From Gulosibacter sp. 10 (GTDB lineage Bacteria > Actinomycetota > Actinomycetes > Actinomycetales > Microbacteriaceae), in assembly GCF_900163695.1 (NCBI RefSeq), contig NZ_FUIC01000011.1, positions 62,001 through 126,000 of the forward strand: DNA of 64,000 nt, in the 5' to 3' direction. Under the pieces are notes generated by a model. That model was not told the DNA's origin and made no database searches. It saw nothing but the letters and a program-made list of their open reading frames with translations. The position numbers were made by a program, and so were the translations under genes. Position 1 is the stretch's first letter, and each line of letters opens with the position of its first letter. Positions 1-9,269 of this stretch are shown here, one piece after another.

Positions 1-1
1 G

Positions 2-766
2 GAATTCCCCAGTGGCGAAGTCGCGCCGAGCGACGACGTGACCATCGCGATCCCCGACGACCTCCGCGAGGCGATAGGCGGCGAAGCGGATGCCCTGCTG
101 ATCAATAGCGTGCGTGTCACTCCGCATGACATCGATGGCTTCGAACTCTGCGCTGCTGATCTGGAAATGGACTATGCCGAGGGTGGGCTCGAGACGCTCC
201 AAGCCGGATATATTGATGAGAACGACAAAATCTTCGATGACCTTCAATGGCTGGACGAATTGATGAGCGATTTGGAATGGGATATGGAGAGAACGTGGCT
301 CACGGCGCTTGAAGAAGGGGCTGACCGCATGACCGAAGAGCAGAAGGACCAGTTCCATAGTTTGATGACCGACTGGGATCGAGCTGGTCTTTGGGAGCTG
401 GCTAACGAAATGACGTTTGAGCTTGAGTCTGGCTATACGGCTGTCGTCTATAATTTGCTTAACGGGAACTACGAGATGGCCAAGACTCAGGACGAGTTCA
501 GTGAATCAGACCCGCAAAATGGGTATTACGTGTCGGATGACCTGTCCTTGATTACCGTAGTCACGAGCTGCGCGGAATCATCCGAGGGTCAAGATGCAGC
601 TTTCGAATTCGAATTCCGCGAGTCCGACGCCGACAATCCGGAGATGGTCGCGGGATCCCCTTTCGCCACCGTGGAGATCACCGTCATGCAGTCGGGCACG
701 ATCGGGGTGTCCGGCGAGATCGCCGACTACTCTCGCGACGCGGAGGGAAACTGGACGGCGAACTGA
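2..766 (+). CDS. Hypothetical acidic protein, 5' end beyond window
   Basis: The reading frame is open to the left edge of the window, so the gene probably begins upstream; an internal GTG at 38 would give 242 residues. The product is very acidic and Trp-rich (many D/E, segments such as DLEWDMERTW around residues 76-88) with a more beta-like C-terminal part. I see no signal peptide or membrane segment in the visible part and do not recognise a family. Positions about 120-600 are clearly poorer in GC than the neighbours and use codons such as TTG, ATA and TAT that are rare here, which suggests recent acquisition. Function unknown. Confidence 0.6.
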   Translation, partial: EFPSGEVAPSDDVTIAIPDDLREAIGGEADALLINSVRVTPHDIDGFELCAADLEMDYAEGGLETLQAGYIDENDKIFDDLQWLDELMSDLEWDMERTWLTALEEGADRMTEEQKDQFHSLMTDWDRAGLWELANEMTFELESGYTAVVYNLLNGNYEMAKTQDEFSESDPQNGYYVSDDLSLITVVTSCAESSEGQDAAFEFEFRESDADNPEMVAGSPFATVEITVMQSGTIGVSGEIADYSRDAEGNWTAN

Positions 767-866
767 CGCCGATCCCATTCCCGTGACCAGGAGACGGCCC
801 GGCGAGGGTGCCGACCGCCGCGAGTCCTCGCGGTAGCGGGCGACATCCTCGTCGGGCGCGGAGCAG

Positions 867-1835
867 TCACGCCACCCGCACCGTGAGCGCCTCGGGGATC
901 GCCGAGAAGTGCGCGGCGGTGATCGCGCCCGCGGTGTCGCCGTCGACCTCGAAGGCCTGCGGGCCGGTGTCCAGGCGGAAGGTGAATTCCGCGTCCTGGT
1001 AGTAGTTCAGGATGCGGCGCCGCCCCTCCACCGCGTCGCGCGAGCGCAGCCGTGAGACGCGGAACTGCTTGGCGATGCCGCGGGCCACGATGCCCGCGCC
1101 GACCATCGACCAGCCGATCGGGCCGTGCGGCCGCATGATGATCATGTCGAGCCGGCCGTCGTCGATGCGCGCCTCCGGCAGCAGCCGCATCCCGCCCTGC
1201 AGCAGCCCGCAGTTGCCGACCATGAGCGTGGCCGCGCGGGTACCCCACGAGCGCCCCGAGCCCACCCGGTAGCGGCCGCGGAACGCATCGCCCGCGAGCA
1301 GCCACTTCGCGATGCCGCCGATGTACGCCGGCCACCCGATCCGCTCCTTGAGGGTGTCGTCGGTGTGCTCGATCATCCCCGCGTCGATGCCGAACCCCGC
1401 GATCACCGCGAACACGAAGGAATCGCGCCCGCCGTCCTCGCGCTCCACGTCGGCCCGGGCGAGGTCGATGCGGCGGTCCCGGCCCCCGAAGGCGATGCTC
1501 AGCGCATCCCGTGCGCCGTACTCGGCGATGCCGAGGTTGCGGGCGAGCAGATTGCCGGTGCCGGCGGGCACGACCGCGAACGGGACGTCCGCCTCGGCTT
1601 CCACGAGCTGCTCGGCGACGAGTCGGACCGTGCCGTCGCCCCCGGCGGCGATCACCAGCTCGGCGCCCCGCTCGAGCGCCTCGCGGGTCTGCCCCGCGCC
1701 GGCGTCCTCGACCGTGGTCTCGAGGACCAGCGTCGGCTCCCAGCCGTGCCGCCGCTCCACGATCGGGAGCACCCTGCGCACCTCGTCGAGGTCGATCCTC
1801 GTCGGATTGGCGATGATGGCAGCGCGCGGCGTCAT
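867..1835 (-). CDS. Diacylglycerol/lipid kinase family protein (YegS-like)
   Basis: 322 residues, the usual length for bacterial DAGK_cat proteins. The N-terminal nucleotide-binding half carries the GGDGT signature at residues 65-69 and [11 protein letters not shown] at 90-100, both diagnostic of the diacylglycerol/sphingosine/NAD-kinase fold. Family members phosphorylate diacylglycerol or related lipid alcohols with ATP at the membrane. The substrate cannot be told from sequence. The gene is transcribed divergently from serS with about 54 bp between the start codons, so the promoters must overlap. Confidence 0.88.
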   Translation of the reverse strand: MTPRAAIIANPTRIDLDEVRRVLPIVERRHGWEPTLVLETTVEDAGAGQTREALERGAELVIAAGGDGTVRLVAEQLVEAEADVPFAVVPAGTGNLLARNLGIAEYGARDALSIAFGGRDRRIDLARADVEREDGGRDSFVFAVIAGFGIDAGMIEHTDDTLKERIGWPAYIGGIAKWLLAGDAFRGRYRVGSGRSWGTRAATLMVGNCGLLQGGMRLLPEARIDDGRLDMIIMRPHGPIGWSMVGAGIVARGIAKQFRVSRLRSRDAVEGRRRILNYYQDAEFTFRLDTGPQAFEVDGDTAGAITAAHFSAIPEALTVRVA

Positions 1836-1889
1836 ACCCGCAGCCTAGTGCGGGGCGCCTGTGTCGTATCCGGCCGCTACCATGGCGGT

Positions 1890-3152
1890 GTGATCGACGT
1901 TCAGCTTCTCCGTGACCAGCCCGACCTCGTCAAGCGTTCGCAGGAGGCGCGCGGCAACGATCCCGCGACCGTCGACGCGGCGGTCGCCGCCGACGCCGCG
2001 AGGCGCGAGGCGCTGCAGCGCTTCGAGACGCTGCGCGCCGAGCAGAACGCCAAGTCGAAGGAGATCGGCAAGGCCTCCAAGGAGGAGCGCCCGGCGCTGC
2101 TCGCCTCGGTGCAGGAGCTCGCGGCGCAGGTGAAGGAGGCGCAGGCCGCCGCCGGCGATGCCGAGGAGGCGTTCGCCGCCGCCGTCATGAAGATCGAGAA
2201 CATCGTGCTCGAGGGCGTTCCCGCCGGCGGCGAGGACGACTTCGTCGTGCTGCGCCACGAGGGCGAGAAGCCCGAGTTCGACTTCGAGGTGCGCGACCAC
2301 CTGGAGCTCGGCGAGCTGCTCGGCGCGATCGACATGGCTCGCGGCGCGAAGGTCTCGGGCACCCGCTTCAGCTTCCTCCGCGGCATCGGCGCCCAGCTCG
2401 AGCTCGCCGTCATGCAGCTCGGCCTGCAGAAGGCGCTGTCGAACGGGTTCGTCATGCTCACCCCGCCGACCCTGGTCAAGCCGGAGGTGATGCGCGGCAC
2501 CGGCTTCCTCGGCGAGCACGCCGACGAGGTCTACAACCTGCCCGCCGACGACCTCTACCTCACGGGCACGAGCGAGGTGGCGCTCGCGGGCTACCACTCC
2601 GACGAGATCGTGGACGTGGCCGAGCCGCTCCGCTACGTCGGCTGGTCCACCTGCTACCGCCGCGAAGCCGGTTCGGCGGGCAAGGACACCCGCGGCATCA
2701 TCCGCACGCACCAGTTCAACAAGGTCGAGATGTTCGTCTACACCGACCCGGCCGAGGCCGAGGCCGAGCACGAGCGGCTCCTCGGCTGGCAGGAGGAGAT
2801 GATGCGGGCGCTCGGGCTGCACTACCGGGTGATCGACACCGCGGCCGGCGACCTCGGCTCCTCGGCGGCCCGCAAGTACGACATCGAGGCGTGGATCCCC
2901 ACCCAGGGCACCTACCGCGAGCTCACATCGACCTCGAACTGCACGACCTTTCAGGCGCGCCGACTCGCCGTCCGCGCCCGCCGCGAGGGCGGCAAGCCCG
3001 CCCCGGTGGCGACGCTCAACGGCACCATCGCGACCACGCGCTGGCTCGTCGCGGTGCTCGAGACGCATCAGCAGGCCGACGGCTCGGTGGTGGTGCCCGA
3101 GGCGCTGCGCCCCTACCTCGGCGGCCGCGAAGTGCTGCGGCCCGAGCACTAG
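1890..3152 (+). CDS. serS: Serine--tRNA ligase
   Basis: 420 residues, standard for bacterial SerRS, charging tRNA-Ser with serine via seryl-adenylate. The N-terminal part (about residues 25-105, rich in E/K/R/A with [11 protein letters not shown]) is the helical coiled-coil arm that recognises the long variable arm of tRNA-Ser. The class II core follows, with motif 2 around [15 protein letters not shown] and motif 3 around [16 protein letters not shown]. The frame stays open far upstream, but the GTG at 1890 gives the canonical N-terminus [14 protein letters not shown]; the upstream part lies antisense to the lipid kinase. Two tRNA-Ser genes lie 1-3 kb downstream. Confidence 0.97.
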   Translation: MIDVQLLRDQPDLVKRSQEARGNDPATVDAAVAADAARREALQRFETLRAEQNAKSKEIGKASKEERPALLASVQELAAQVKEAQAAAGDAEEAFAAAVMKIENIVLEGVPAGGEDDFVVLRHEGEKPEFDFEVRDHLELGELLGAIDMARGAKVSGTRFSFLRGIGAQLELAVMQLGLQKALSNGFVMLTPPTLVKPEVMRGTGFLGEHADEVYNLPADDLYLTGTSEVALAGYHSDEIVDVAEPLRYVGWSTCYRREAGSAGKDTRGIIRTHQFNKVEMFVYTDPAEAEAEHERLLGWQEEMMRALGLHYRVIDTAAGDLGSSAARKYDIEAWIPTQGTYRELTSTSNCTTFQARRLAVRARREGGKPAPVATLNGTIATTRWLVAVLETHQQADGSVVVPEALRPYLGGREVLRPEH

Positions 3153-3174
3153 ACAGTCAGGAGACGGATTCGCC

Positions 3175-3981
3175 TTGTCCATGGACCGGACGCTCATCGC
3201 CCTCGACATCGACGGCACGATCCTCGACGTGGACGGCGAGATCCCCGAGGCCACGCACCGCGAGGTGCGCCGCCTCGAGGACGCCGGGCACGTCGTCATG
3301 CTCGCCACGGGCCGATCGGCCCGCCACACGCTCCCGGTGCGCGAGCGCCTGGGCATCGACCCGCGCTTCGTCGTCTCGGCCAACGGGGCGATGACGCTCG
3401 AGCGCAACGGCAGCGGCGACTATGCGGCGAAGTGGGTCGAGACCTTCGACCCCTCCGAGACGCTGCAGCGGCTCCGCGGCGTGCTCGAGGGCGCGCATTT
3501 CGCGGTGGAGGGATCGGACGGCGTCTACCGCTTCTCGGGGCAGTTCCCGGACGGCACGTTCGAGGCGCAGGGCATCGAGGTCCCCTTCGACGAGCTCGCC
3601 GCGACGCCCGTCACACGACTGGTCGTGGTGTCGCCCGACCAGAGCACCGAGGAGTTCCTCCTCAACGTCGAGAAGTCGGGCCTCCACCAGGTGAGCTACT
3701 CGGTGGGATGGACGAACTGGCTCGACATCGCGCCCCAGGGCGTCAACAAGGGCACCGCGCTCGAACGCGTGCGCGCGGCCCTCGACATCCCCCGGGAGCG
3801 CGTGGTGGTGGCGGGCGACGGACGGAACGACATCGAGATGCTCGAATGGGCCGGCGCGGGCGGCGGCCGAGGGGTCGTGATGGGCAATGCGCCGCAGGAG
3901 GTCATCGACGCGGGGACCGAGCTCGCGGACGACTTCTACCACGACGGCCTGGCCGGGGCGCTCGCGCAGATCCGGGGCTGA
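3175..3981 (+). CDS. HAD-superfamily hydrolase, Cof type
   Basis: 268 residues. Motif I DIDGT lies at residues 11-15 with the nucleophile and acid/base aspartates D11 and D13. A Thr-containing ATGRS motif II follows, and motif IV GDGRNDIEML is near residue 215. The large central cap is typical of Cof-type (IIB) phosphatases acting on sugar phosphates or flavin precursors. The TTG at 3175 sits 11 nt after AGGAG (3159-3163); the ATG at 3181 is an alternative start that shortens the protein by two residues. It follows serS by 22 bp in the same direction and is probably cotranscribed. Substrate not assignable. Confidence 0.87.
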   Translation: MSMDRTLIALDIDGTILDVDGEIPEATHREVRRLEDAGHVVMLATGRSARHTLPVRERLGIDPRFVVSANGAMTLERNGSGDYAAKWVETFDPSETLQRLRGVLEGAHFAVEGSDGVYRFSGQFPDGTFEAQGIEVPFDELAATPVTRLVVVSPDQSTEEFLLNVEKSGLHQVSYSVGWTNWLDIAPQGVNKGTALERVRAALDIPRERVVVAGDGRNDIEMLEWAGAGGGRGVVMGNAPQEVIDAGTELADDFYHDGLAGALAQIRG

Positions 3982-4129
3982 TTCCGGCCCGGTCGGCTCA
4001 GGGATCTCCCTGCAACTTCCCTGCATCCTCGGGCACAATTCGGGAATGTTGCTTGTTCGACGTGCAGGGGGTCGTCCGCTACGATTGTCCGCAGCCGGGT
4101 AGGTTCGTTATCGAATCGTTGCTCGGCGG

Positions 4130-4217
4130 GGAGGGCTGTCCGAGCGGCCGATGGAGCTGGTCTTGAAAACCAGTGGGCAGCAATGTCCCGTGGGTTCGAA
4201 TCCCACGCCCTCCGCCA
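4130..4217 (+). tRNA. tRNA-Ser (anticodon UGA)
   Basis: The acceptor arms GGAGGGC (4130-4136) and GCCCTCC (4207-4213) pair, followed by discriminator G and an encoded CCA. The anticodon stem CTGGT/ACCAG encloses the loop CTTGAAA, giving anticodon TGA. A T-loop GTTCGAATC and the long variable arm expected of a class II tRNA are present. A possible -10 TACGAT lies at 4080-4085. Confidence 0.97.
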
Positions 4218-4263
4218 CGTTGCCCAGAGCAATGGCCCTATTCACCGACCTTGAGGACCCTAC

Positions 4264-5574
4264 GTGCCCCGTCGCTCCGCACAGCAACTGAACGGCCGAG
4301 CGCGGCCCGGTGGGACCGTCGCGCGGCACGGCCGGCTGCGGACGACGAGCGCCGCGCGCTCGATCGGCAAGGGCATCGCCATGTCGCTCGGCGTGCTGCT
4401 CGTGTCGGTGGTGGCGTTCGGCGGCATCGTGTGGAGCAACCTCCAGAGCGGCGTCGAGACCTTCGACCTCGCCGACAACTCCCCCGAGACCGAGACGGGC
4501 GACATCTTCGAGGGCGGCGTGAACATCCTGCTCGTGGGCAGCGACTCGCGCGCCGACGAGGAGGGCAACATCAAGCCGGGGCAGTCCGAGGGCACGCTCA
4601 ACGACGTGAACATGATCTTCCATCTGGCGGAGGACCACTCGAGCGCCACCGTGGTCTCGATCCCGCGAGACACCATCGTGAACCGCCCGCAGTGCACCTC
4701 TGACGAGGGCGAGGAGATGGGCGCGCAGGACAGCGTCCAGATCAACTCGATCCTCGACAACGGCGGCGTGAACTGCATCGTCAGCACCGTCGAGGGCATG
4801 AGCGGCATCGACATCCAGTACGCCGCGATGATCGGCTTCAACGGCGTGATCGAGATGTCGAACGCCGTGGGCGGCGTGGACGTCTGCGTCGAGAACCCCA
4901 TCGAGGACTCGTACTCCGACCTCTACCTCGACGCGGGCATGCACTCGCTCCAGGGCGAGGAGGCGCTCAAGTTCCTCCGCACCCGCCACGGCGTCGGCGA
5001 CGGCTCCGACCTCGCGCGCATCAACAACCAGCAGATCTTCCTCTCGGCGCTCCTGCGGAAGGTGAAGGAGAACGACACCCTCACGAACCCGACCAAGGTC
5101 TACGGCCTCGCCCGGGCGGCGACGCAGAACATGGTGCTGTCGAGCAACCTCAACAGCGTGGACACGCTCGTGAGCCTGGCGAATGCCCTCGCGAAGGTGC
5201 CGCTCGACCAGTTCTCGTTCGTGCGCCTGCCGGTGGTGGACTCGCAGTGGCAGCCGGGTCGGGTCGAGCCCGCCTATCCTGCCGCCGATGAGATGTGGCA
5301 GCTGATCGACAGCGACCAGCCGCTCAACGTCGGGGAGGACGGCACCGCCGAGGAGTCCGAGGGCGAGGCGACCGAGGCCCCCGACGAGTCCGGCGATACC
5401 GGCGTCGAGGGCGAGACCGGCGTGGAGGGGGATACCGGGACCGATACGGGTGTTCCCGATGACTCCGCGGGCGCCGAGGAGGCGCAGCCGACGGAGACAC
5501 CGACGCCCGCCCCGAACCTCGACGGGCAGCGCGCGGACGAGGAATCCTGCTCGGCCGGCACCGGCTTCTTCTGA
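4264..5574 (+). CDS. LytR-CpsA-Psr (LCP) family cell-wall ligase
   Basis: 436 residues: a basic cytoplasmic N-terminus, one transmembrane helix at about residues 37-57, then an extracellular LCP domain. Typical LCP segments are visible: LLVGSDSRADEEG for the polyprenyl-phosphate pocket, the arginine motif SIPRDTIVN, and FLRTRHGVGDGSDLAR. The C-terminal about 70 residues are acidic and repetitive (TGVEGETGVEGDTGTDTG), probably a flexible tail in the wall. LCP enzymes transfer lipid-linked glycopolymers to peptidoglycan. Start: GTG at 4264. It lies alone between two tRNA-Ser genes. Confidence 0.92.
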   Translation: MPRRSAQQLNGRARPGGTVARHGRLRTTSAARSIGKGIAMSLGVLLVSVVAFGGIVWSNLQSGVETFDLADNSPETETGDIFEGGVNILLVGSDSRADEEGNIKPGQSEGTLNDVNMIFHLAEDHSSATVVSIPRDTIVNRPQCTSDEGEEMGAQDSVQINSILDNGGVNCIVSTVEGMSGIDIQYAAMIGFNGVIEMSNAVGGVDVCVENPIEDSYSDLYLDAGMHSLQGEEALKFLRTRHGVGDGSDLARINNQQIFLSALLRKVKENDTLTNPTKVYGLARAATQNMVLSSNLNSVDTLVSLANALAKVPLDQFSFVRLPVVDSQWQPGRVEPAYPAADEMWQLIDSDQPLNVGEDGTAEESEGEATEAPDESGDTGVEGETGVEGDTGTDTGVPDDSAGAEEAQPTETPTPAPNLDGQRADEESCSAGTGFF

Positions 5575-5609
5575 TCGGCAGGCCTGCCGGCTCGGCCGCC
5601 CCCGCTGGG

Positions 5610-5639
5610 CTGACAGCGAGTCGCCCGACCGTGTACACT
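5610..5639 (+). promoter_or_regulatory. Promoter of tRNA-Ser(GCU)
   Basis: CTGACA (5610-5615), an 18-nt spacer and TACACT (5634-5639) match -35 and -10 boxes. The tRNA begins 10 nt after the -10 box. Inferred from consensus only. Confidence 0.6.
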
Positions 5640-5649
5640 CGTCAGGTCT

Positions 5650-5743
5650 GGACACGTCGCATAGTCAGGCCGAGTGCACCACCCTGCTAAGGTGGAGTCC
5701 CTCGTTAGGGGGACCGAGGGTTCAAATCCCTCCGTGTCCGCCA
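5650..5743 (+). tRNA. tRNA-Ser (anticodon GCU)
   Basis: The acceptor arms GGACACG and CGTGTCC pair, with discriminator G at 5740 and encoded CCA at 5741-5743. The stem CCACC/GGTGG encloses CTGCTAA, so the anticodon is GCT. A long variable arm and T-loop GGTTCAAATCC are present. Confidence 0.97.
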
Positions 5744-5746
5744 GAC

Positions 5747-5782
5747 GAAGCCCCGAGGAACGCCTCGGGGCTTCTTGGTTTT
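5747..5782 (+). terminator. Rho-independent terminator after tRNA-Ser(GCU)
   Basis: A perfect 12-bp stem GAAGCCCCGAGG / CCTCGGGGCTTC (5747-5758 and 5763-5774) with loop AACG is followed by TTGGTTTT. Confidence 0.85.
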
Positions 5783-5825
5783 CCCGGTCGTGATGGTGGC
5801 GCGGCGTCGGAGGAGAGGCGGCGGC

Positions 5826-7076
5826 TCATGCCTTGCGCCGCCCCGGCAGCGCGATGATCGCGACGAGGTAGGCCACGGCGTAGAGGCCGCCGACGAGCCC
5901 CAGCAGCGCGAGCCAGCCGGCCTGCTGGTAGAAGAGCCCGCCGACGAAGCCGATGACGCTCGAGCCGATGTAGTACCAGAGGTTGTAGAGCGCGGTGGAC
6001 TGCGCGCGGCCGAACTCGGGGAGCGCCGCGGCCCATCCCGAGGCCACCGAGTGCGAGCCGAAGAAGGCCGCGGTGAACACGATCAGGCCCGCCACGATCG
6101 CGATGAGGTTCGGCACCGCCATGATGAGCAGCCCCACGGCCGTGATCGCATCGAACACGAGCTTGACCCGCTTGCGGCCGTACCGGCCCGCGAGCCGTCC
6201 GGCGGCGGGGGAGGAGACCGTGCCGGCGAGATAGGCGAGGAACACGAGCGAGGAGACCCACACCGGCAGGAGGAACGGCGCGTCCGTCAGGTGGTAGCCG
6301 AGGTAGTTGTAGACGGCGACGAAGCCGCCCATGAGCAGGAACGGCTGGACGTAGAGCGCGACGAGCGCCGGGTTGCGCAGATGCGCCCACGCGTTGCGCA
6401 GCGTCATGCGCATCGAGGCGCCGATGGAGTTGTCCGAGCCCATCGGCGTGAACCCCTGCGGCCTCGGTGACAGCACGATGAAGAGCACGGAGGCTACGGC
6501 CGAGAGCGCGGAGACCGCGAGGAAGCCGAAGTGCCAGGAGCCCGAGAACTCGGCGACCGGGCCGCTGATGAGCCGGCCGGTGAGCCCGCCGATCGTGTTG
6601 CCGGCGATGAAGGTGCCGACCGCTGCGGCGGCGTCGAGCTTGTGGATCTCCTCGTTGATGTACGCCATCGCCACGGCGGGCACGCCGCCGAGCGCGATGC
6701 CCTCGAGGAACCGCAGCGCCAGCGCCAGCTCGAAGGTGGGCATGAGGGTCGTGAGGATGCCGAGGATGGTGGCGCTCAGCACCGCGATCGAGATCGTGCG
6801 CTTGCGGCCGATGCGATCGGCGACGAGCGACCAGGGCACGACGGCGAGGGCGAGGCCGCCGGTGGACATCGAGATCATCAGCGAGGACTCGGCGGTGGTC
6901 ACGCCGAAGGCCTCGGAGATCTGCGGCAGGATCGCCTGCGGCGCGTAGAGCTGCGCGAACGTCGCGATCCCCGCGAGCATCATCGTGATCTGGATGCGCA
7001 GGTACGGGGTCGATCCGCGGCGGTGCCCGATCCAGGTGGTGCCTGTGTCTGAGAAGCCGGGATCGTGGATCGTCAC
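5826..7076 (-). CDS. MFS transporter (YNFM/efflux-type, 12 TM)
   Basis: 416 residues from the GTG at 7076; the frame stays open about 27 codons further upstream, but that stretch has no transporter character and would run toward the tRNA-Arg promoter. About twelve hydrophobic segments are visible. The loop between helices 2 and 3 carries VADRIGRKRT, the MFS motif A (G-x-x-x-D-R-x-G-R-R/K), and GRYGRKRVK marks the equivalent loop of the second half. The segment LYAPQAILPQISEAFGVT is typical of the YNFM/AraJ-like putative exporter group. Substrate unknown. Confidence 0.88.
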   Translation of the reverse strand: MTIHDPGFSDTGTTWIGHRRGSTPYLRIQITMMLAGIATFAQLYAPQAILPQISEAFGVTTAESSLMISMSTGGLALAVVPWSLVADRIGRKRTISIAVLSATILGILTTLMPTFELALALRFLEGIALGGVPAVAMAYINEEIHKLDAAAAVGTFIAGNTIGGLTGRLISGPVAEFSGSWHFGFLAVSALSAVASVLFIVLSPRPQGFTPMGSDNSIGASMRMTLRNAWAHLRNPALVALYVQPFLLMGGFVAVYNYLGYHLTDAPFLLPVWVSSLVFLAYLAGTVSSPAAGRLAGRYGRKRVKLVFDAITAVGLLIMAVPNLIAIVAGLIVFTAAFFGSHSVASGWAAALPEFGRAQSTALYNLWYYIGSSVIGFVGGLFYQQAGWLALLGLVGGLYAVAYLVAIIALPGRRKA

Positions 7077-7140
7077 GGTTCTACGATAGGCCCGGTCGCG
7101 GCGCCCCGCTGGTGACGATCCGACCGGCGGGAGAGCTGAT

Positions 7141-7169
7141 TTGCACGGGATTTCCATTCACGCTATGCT
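7141..7169 (+). promoter_or_regulatory. Promoter of tRNA-Arg(ACG)
   Basis: TTGCAC (7141-7146), an exact 17-nt spacer and TATGCT (7164-7169) form a strong sigma-70-type promoter ending 25 nt before the tRNA. Confidence 0.7.
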
Positions 7170-7194
7170 TGCTCAGTCGCCAGCACGGCGGCCC

Positions 7195-7267
7195 GCGCCT
7201 GTAGCTCAATGGATAGAGCATCTGACTACGGATCAGAAGGTTAGGGGTTCGAGTCCCTTCAGGCGCG
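7195..7267 (+). tRNA. tRNA-Arg (anticodon ACG)
   Basis: The acceptor GCGCCTG pairs with CAGGCGC (7260-7266). The anticodon stem TCTGA/TCAGA encloses CTACGGA, so the anticodon is ACG; its A34 is the usual inosine site, and tadA is encoded in this window at 25862. The T-arm reads GGGGTTCGAGTCCC. CCA is not encoded. Confidence 0.97.
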
Positions 7268-7273
7268 CGAGAC

Positions 7274-7299
7274 AAAGCCCGGCTCCGGCCGGGCTTTTT
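7274..7299 (+). terminator. Terminator after tRNA-Arg
   Basis: The stem GCCCGGC / GCCGGGC (7277-7283 and 7288-7294) with loop TCCG is extended by AAA/TTT and followed by a T5 run (7295-7299). Confidence 0.88.
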
Positions 7300-7364
7300 C
7301 GCATCCCGGCGGTCCGTCGCGAAGCCGTCGGGCGATGCGGGCGTTCCACCCGGAGGTGTTGACG

Positions 7365-8024
7365 ATGGATGTGTTTCCCGACACGACCGAACCGGTCGTA
7401 TCCGACTGGATGCCGATGAGCCCGCAGGGCCTGCTGCGAGCGCTCGGCGTTCGAGCGGGCACCCGGGCGGTCGTCGCCGTCGACGGACGGGGAGCGAACG
7501 GCAAGACGAGCCTGGCCGCGGCCCTCGCCGCCGCTCACGAGTGCGCCGAGGTGGTCCATACCGATGACGTGGCCTGGAACCATTCGATCCTCGACTGGGA
7601 CGGGGAGCTGCGGGAGGGCGTCCTCCTGCCGTTCCGGAAGGGGCGGGCCGTCTCGTATCGACCGCCTGGATGGGGCCCGCACGGGCGGGAGGGCGCGATA
7701 ACGGTCCCGGCAACGGCCGAGCTGCTGCTCGTCGAAGGGGTCGGGGCCTCGCGCAAGTCGCTCGCCGACTGGTTGGACGCGACGATCTGGGTACAGCCGG
7801 ACCCCGCGGTCGCCCGCGAGCGGGGGATCGCGAGGGACCTCGAACTGGGGGTCAACGGCACGGACCGCGACGCCGTCGAGGCGTTCTGGGACCACTGGCT
7901 CGCCGAGGAGGAGCCGTTTCTCGAAGCGGATGCGCCGTGGCGCCGGGCGACGGCGATCGTCTCCGGAACGGCGACGGGCGGTGCAGGCGACGCGTCGATA
8001 TCGGCGAGCCTGCGTCGACGCTGA
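7365..8024 (+). CDS. P-loop nucleoside kinase-like protein
   Basis: 219 residues from the ATG at 7365, chosen because GGAGG (7352-7356) lies 8 nt upstream; an ATG at 7335 has no such site. A Walker A-like DGRGANGKTS occurs around residues 43-52, followed by HTDDVAWNHS with the acidic residues expected for a uridine-kinase-like substrate pocket. ELLLVEGVGASRK resembles the Walker B strand with a family-typical EG. Such proteins are annotated as uridine kinase-like or AAA ATPases; the phosphate acceptor is unknown. Convergent with the next gene. Confidence 0.75.
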   Translation: MDVFPDTTEPVVSDWMPMSPQGLLRALGVRAGTRAVVAVDGRGANGKTSLAAALAAAHECAEVVHTDDVAWNHSILDWDGELREGVLLPFRKGRAVSYRPPGWGPHGREGAITVPATAELLLVEGVGASRKSLADWLDATIWVQPDPAVARERGIARDLELGVNGTDRDAVEAFWDHWLAEEEPFLEADAPWRRATAIVSGTATGGAGDASISASLRRR

Positions 8025-8082
8025 AATCGGCCCGGAGCCTCGCCGCGCACGCCGTTCTCCGGCCGCACCAGGTCGCCGCGGC

Positions 8083-9153
8083 TCAGGCGTCCGGCTGCCG
8101 CTCCGGCCAGGTCCAGCTCGCATCGGCGGCGTCCCGCTCCCGCATGCTGCGGCGCAGCCGGGACTGCGCGCGCTTGGTGCTCGCCCCGCCCGGACGCTGC
8201 CAGACCCAGTCGGCCGGGATGACGTGCAGGGCCAGGCTCTCCACCGCGGAGTCGCGGTCGACGCCGTGGACGAGCACCGCCGCCCTGCCCTGGATGCGCC
8301 ACGCGTACATCGACCCGATGGCTTCGACGCCGGCGCGGGCGATGCTCCGCCCGTAGCCCTCATCGGCGTCGAGACTCGTCTCCGCGTGGAAGAAGTCGCC
8401 GCCGTAGAAATGGATCGCCGCGGTCTGCAGCTCGCCGCGCAGCTCGCGCACGCGGGCCACCGCGCCCGGCACGTCGACGCGGGCGACGCAGAGCGGGAAG
8501 ACGGCGGAGGCGCCCCGGTCGATCACCGGCTCGCCCGCATCCGCCCAGCGGCGCGCATCGCCGACCGCCGGCCCGGCATCGTCGAGCGCCCTGAGGATCG
8601 ACAGGCCCCGCGGCCCCGAGATCATCGCCTCGTGGGTATTGCCGGTGAAGACGCGCGGGACGTGCTGCGCGCAGAAGGAGAACGCCGTCTCGGCAGCGGC
8701 GGCGCCGAACCGCGCATCCGGGTCGGGCGCCGCGAGCCGCAGCAGCGGCTCCCAGTCGCCGAGCGCGGGAGCGGCGACGCGATAGTGCTCCGGCGACGCG
8801 TTCACCACCTCGCGGAGCGCGACCTCCCCGCCGGGGAGCGCGACCTGGGCTTCGACCGCGCCGTCCGCGAGCACCCGCTGGGCCACCGACACGACCTCCT
8901 CGACGGGCACACGGCCGCGCGGGTCCCCGTCCGGGTAGTAGAGGTCGACGACCCGTCGGCAGCGCAGCCGCTCGCCGTCCGACTCCCACACCGCCTCCCG
9001 GATGGGCGTCGTGCTGCCCGCGAGGAAGACGAGGTCGAACCGGCGCCGATCCGGCGAGATGCGCAGCGACCAGGAGGGCGGGTCCGCGGGGTCGAGCACG
9101 TCGAGGGGCCGCCCGGCCGGAACCGGCTCCGGGGTGTTCGATTGGTCCGTCAT
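8083..9153 (-). CDS. Conserved hypothetical protein
   Basis: 356 residues, ATG start. No signal peptide or membrane helix is evident. The sequence is mixed alpha/beta with a Trp-rich N-terminal part (PPSWSLRISPDRRRFDLVFLAG) and a basic C-terminal tail (STKRAQSRLRRSMRERD). I do not recognise a domain. Codon use and GC match the neighbours, and the frame is clean over its whole length, so the gene is likely real. It is convergent with the P-loop kinase and divergent from the small gene at 9270. Confidence 0.68.
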   Translation of the reverse strand: MTDQSNTPEPVPAGRPLDVLDPADPPSWSLRISPDRRRFDLVFLAGSTTPIREAVWESDGERLRCRRVVDLYYPDGDPRGRVPVEEVVSVAQRVLADGAVEAQVALPGGEVALREVVNASPEHYRVAAPALGDWEPLLRLAAPDPDARFGAAAAETAFSFCAQHVPRVFTGNTHEAMISGPRGLSILRALDDAGPAVGDARRWADAGEPVIDRGASAVFPLCVARVDVPGAVARVRELRGELQTAAIHFYGGDFFHAETSLDADEGYGRSIARAGVEAIGSMYAWRIQGRAAVLVHGVDRDSAVESLALHVIPADWVWQRPGGASTKRAQSRLRRSMRERDAADASWTWPERQPDA

Positions 9154-9269
9154 GCCGCCTTCCCGTTCGCTCTGCCCGCATCCTAGTGCGCGAACCGGGG
9201 GCCGCCGCCCCGACTGTGCGACGATGGGGGCATGACGGTCGGCGCAGTCCTCGCGGCCCGGAGACGCCG

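Noticed and set aside
1125-1889. N-terminal extension of serS
   Set aside because: The frame is open because of high GC and lies antisense to the lipid kinase; canonical SerRS starts at the GTG at 1890.
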